A stretch of 8,221 bases of DNA from an uncultured Collinsella sp. (GTDB lineage: Bacteria; Actinomycetota; Coriobacteriia; Coriobacteriales; Coriobacteriaceae): contig CAKUCJ010000049.1 of NCBI GenBank assembly GCA_934643435.1, forward strand, positions 1 through 8,221, given 5' to 3'. The translations under genes were made by a program, and so were the position numbers. Shown here piece after piece: positions 1 through 8,221 of this stretch (its first letter is position 1; each line of letters opens with the position of its first letter). The notes below the pieces were generated by a model that was not told the origin of the DNA, did no database searches, and saw only the letters and a list, made by a program, of their open reading frames with translations.

Positions 1-42
1 ACTGCGTCCCATTATTCGGCCGAGAAACGGGTCGCATTTTCC
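1..42. repeat. GGCC-centred palindromic repeat, copy 1 (5' end cut by window)
   Basis: Left arm ACTGCGTCCC (1-10) faces right arm GGGTCGCATTTTCC (29-42) around an 18-base centre with GGCC at 18-21. The arms pair as CCC/GGG, one T-T mismatch, then TGCG/CGCA. By comparison with copies 2 and 3, the outer GGAAA of the left arm would begin four bases before the window. The centre TCGGCCGA is itself palindromic, so the unit could act as a DNA dyad or as an RNA hairpin. Its function is unknown. Confidence 0.75.
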
Positions 43-133
43 GGTTGAGCCGCTGGCGGAAACTGCGACCCGGAATATTGGCCTAAAGTGGGATGCGCTT
101 TCCCAAACAGTGCTCAACCGGAAACTGCGCCCC
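29..133. repeat. Long inverted repeat enclosing copy 2
   Basis: Bases 29-50 are the reverse complement of 112-133 at 20 of 22 positions, with an uninterrupted 13-bp core (38-50 against 112-124, TTTCCGGTTGAGC/GCTCAACCGGAAA). The arms are the right half of copy 1 and the left half of copy 3 plus adjacent spacer. The long stem therefore competes with the individual hairpins of copies 1 and 3, while copy 2 sits in its loop. This arrangement resembles mosaics of palindromic units such as BIMEs. Whether it is a dispersed element or a regulatory structure cannot be told from one locus. Confidence 0.75.
58..103. repeat. GGCC-centred palindromic repeat, copy 2
   Basis: This is the complete 46-bp unit. 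The left arm GGAAACTGCGACCC (58-71) pairs with the right arm GGGATGCGCTTTCC (90-103) over 14 positions with two mismatches (C-C and A-A), counting G-T as paired. The 18-base centre has GGCC at 80-83. It lies 61-62 bp from the equivalent points in copies 1 and 3. Mismatches fall at the same two stem positions in all complete arms, which suggests a conserved structure rather than chance. It is flanked by the inverted repeat 38-50/112-124. Confidence 0.8.
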
Positions 134-165
134 AGTCTGAGGCCTCAAAACGGGATGTAATTTCC
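120..165. repeat. GGCC-centred palindromic repeat, copy 3
   Basis: The left arm GGAAACTGCGCCCC (120-133) faces the right arm GGGATGTAATTTCC (152-165), with an 18-base centre holding the perfect 10-base palindrome TGAGGCCTCA (138-147). The stem keeps the same two mismatched positions as copy 2 (here C-A and C-A), and several other pairs change between G-C and G-U. The direct-repeat register with copies 1 and 2 is clear from the shared block GGAAACTGCGNCCC. Confidence 0.8.
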
Positions 166-327
166 GTCCGACCAACCCTCGCCGCCATTCTGCCGTTCAG
201 AGGCCCGCACCGGCGGTCTCGTTCACAGAAAATATATGAACAGATGTTCGATGCACCTATATCTACCTGCATCTTTTCTGTCGAAAAACTTTGCTACTCC
301 AAAAACTCAATCGCGTCAAGGCTTTTC
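166..327. other. Non-coding stretch upstream of the candidate rpoB promoter
   Basis: No gene is supported here. A weak open frame covering 88-360 has no ribosome site, overlaps the palindromic repeats and encodes a low-complexity product, so I do not call it. The stretch from about 225 to 310 is AT-richer than the rest of the window. It contains an 8-bp perfect inverted repeat, ACAGAAAA (225-232) against TTTTCTGT (274-281), with a nested GATGC/GCATC (250-254/269-273). TATATG and TATATC strings occur, but neither has a convincing -35 at the right distance. Confidence 0.5.
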
Positions 328-355
328 TTGCTCAACGGTCGGTACCTGATAAACT
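328..355 (+). promoter_or_regulatory. Candidate sigma-A promoter for rpoBC with extended -10
   Basis: TTGCTC (328-333) resembles a -35 box. After a 16-base spacer comes TAAACT (350-355), a 4/6 match to TATAAT, preceded by TG one base upstream (347-348) as in extended -10 promoters. Transcription would start near 362, giving a leader of roughly 67 bases before the GTG at 429. This is the best-scoring pair I could find by eye in the upstream region, but it is a prediction only. In many bacteria rpoBC is also read from promoters of the upstream rplJL genes, which are not in the window. Confidence 0.4.
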
Positions 356-371
356 ATTAGGTTGCGATAAC

Positions 372-392
372 TGGCGAAGCTATGCCTCGCCA
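372..392 (+). promoter_or_regulatory. Small hairpin in the rpoB leader
   Basis: TGGCGA (372-377) pairs with TCGCCA (387-392). After one A-C mismatch, GC (379-380) pairs with GC (384-385), closing a three-base TAT loop. The hairpin lies about 20 bases upstream of the Shine-Dalgarno and would sit near the 5' end of the transcript from the candidate promoter. It has no T-run, so it is not an intrinsic terminator. It could stabilise the mRNA or be incidental. Confidence 0.4.
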
Positions 393-412
393 ACCCACCG
401 AGCATTTCCGTG

Positions 413-420
413 AAGGAGGA
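413..420 (+). promoter_or_regulatory. Ribosome binding site of rpoB
   Basis: AAGGAGGA is a near-complete match to the anti-Shine-Dalgarno and sits eight bases before the GTG at 429. This fixes the rpoB start at 429. Confidence 0.9.
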
Positions 421-428
421 AAAACCTG

Positions 429-3920
<3,492 letters not shown>

Positions 3921-3926
3921 TTGACT

Positions 3927-8221
<4,295 letters not shown>

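Noticed and set aside
1..165. CRISPR array
   Set aside because: The three copies are imperfect, long palindromes with variable centres, and the spacers are only 15-16 bases and complementary to each other. No cas genes are visible.
1..165. Intrinsic terminators of an upstream rplJL operon
   Set aside because: The hairpins have internal T-runs within the right arm but no T-tract after the stem, and the stems contain conserved mismatches. A role in attenuation is not excluded, but a standard terminator is not supported.
88..360. 90-residue open frame upstream of rpoB
   Set aside because: No Shine-Dalgarno, begins inside a palindromic repeat, runs through the candidate promoter, and has no recognisable features or matching codon bias.
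3921..3926. Separate promoter or terminator between rpoB and rpoC
   Set aside because: Only six bases separate the genes, with the rpoC ribosome site inside rpoB. No hairpin or promoter motif fits there.

Overview
The window carries the start of an rpoBC operon: a complete rpoB (RNA polymerase beta subunit) and an rpoC (beta-prime) that runs off the right-hand edge, preceded by about 430 bases without a gene. The subunits are actinobacterial in type. RpoB is 1163 aa with no large proteobacterial insertions and has a short acidic tail. RpoC has the charged helical insertion near residues 145-230 that actinobacterial beta-prime subunits carry. Codon use is strongly G/C-ending and both genes start with GTG. 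The N-terminal sequences and the unusual features below suggest a gut-type Coriobacteriia member (Collinsella/Olsenella-like). That placement is an inference from memory, not from a search.

Layout. Bases 1-165 hold three direct copies (the first cut by the window edge) of a 46-bp imperfect palindrome centred on GGCC, repeated every 61-62 bp. The arms facing the middle copy form a second, mutually exclusive inverted repeat. Bases 166-327 are relatively AT-rich with no convincing gene. A candidate extended -10 promoter lies at 328-355 and a small leader hairpin at 372-392. A strong Shine-Dalgarno at 413-420 precedes the GTG start of rpoB at 429. rpoB ends at 3920. After six bases rpoC starts with GTG at 3927, its ribosome site lying inside the end of rpoB, so the two are probably cotranscribed and translationally coupled. 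No terminator or rpoC stop codon lies in the window.

Function. Beta and beta-prime form the catalytic crab-claw of RNA polymerase together with alpha dimer, omega and sigma. The core catalytic elements are intact: the NADFDGDQM magnesium site, both beta-prime zinc sites, the beta active-site lysines and the trigger-loop Arg/His pair.

What is unusual. (1) RpoC continues at least 170 residues past its usual end. This extension contains a helix-hairpin-helix segment that aligns without gaps to the C-terminal domain of the alpha subunit (alpha-CTD), keeping most of the DNA-contact residues. (2) Fork loop 2 of RpoB, just after the rifampicin region, is replaced by a longer unrelated 16-residue segment. 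(3) The bridge helix, trigger loop and switch 1 of RpoC carry substitutions at positions that are nearly invariant elsewhere. Together these suggest a lineage-specific remodelling of RNA polymerase around the downstream DNA and active site, plus an extra promoter-DNA-binding module tethered to beta-prime.
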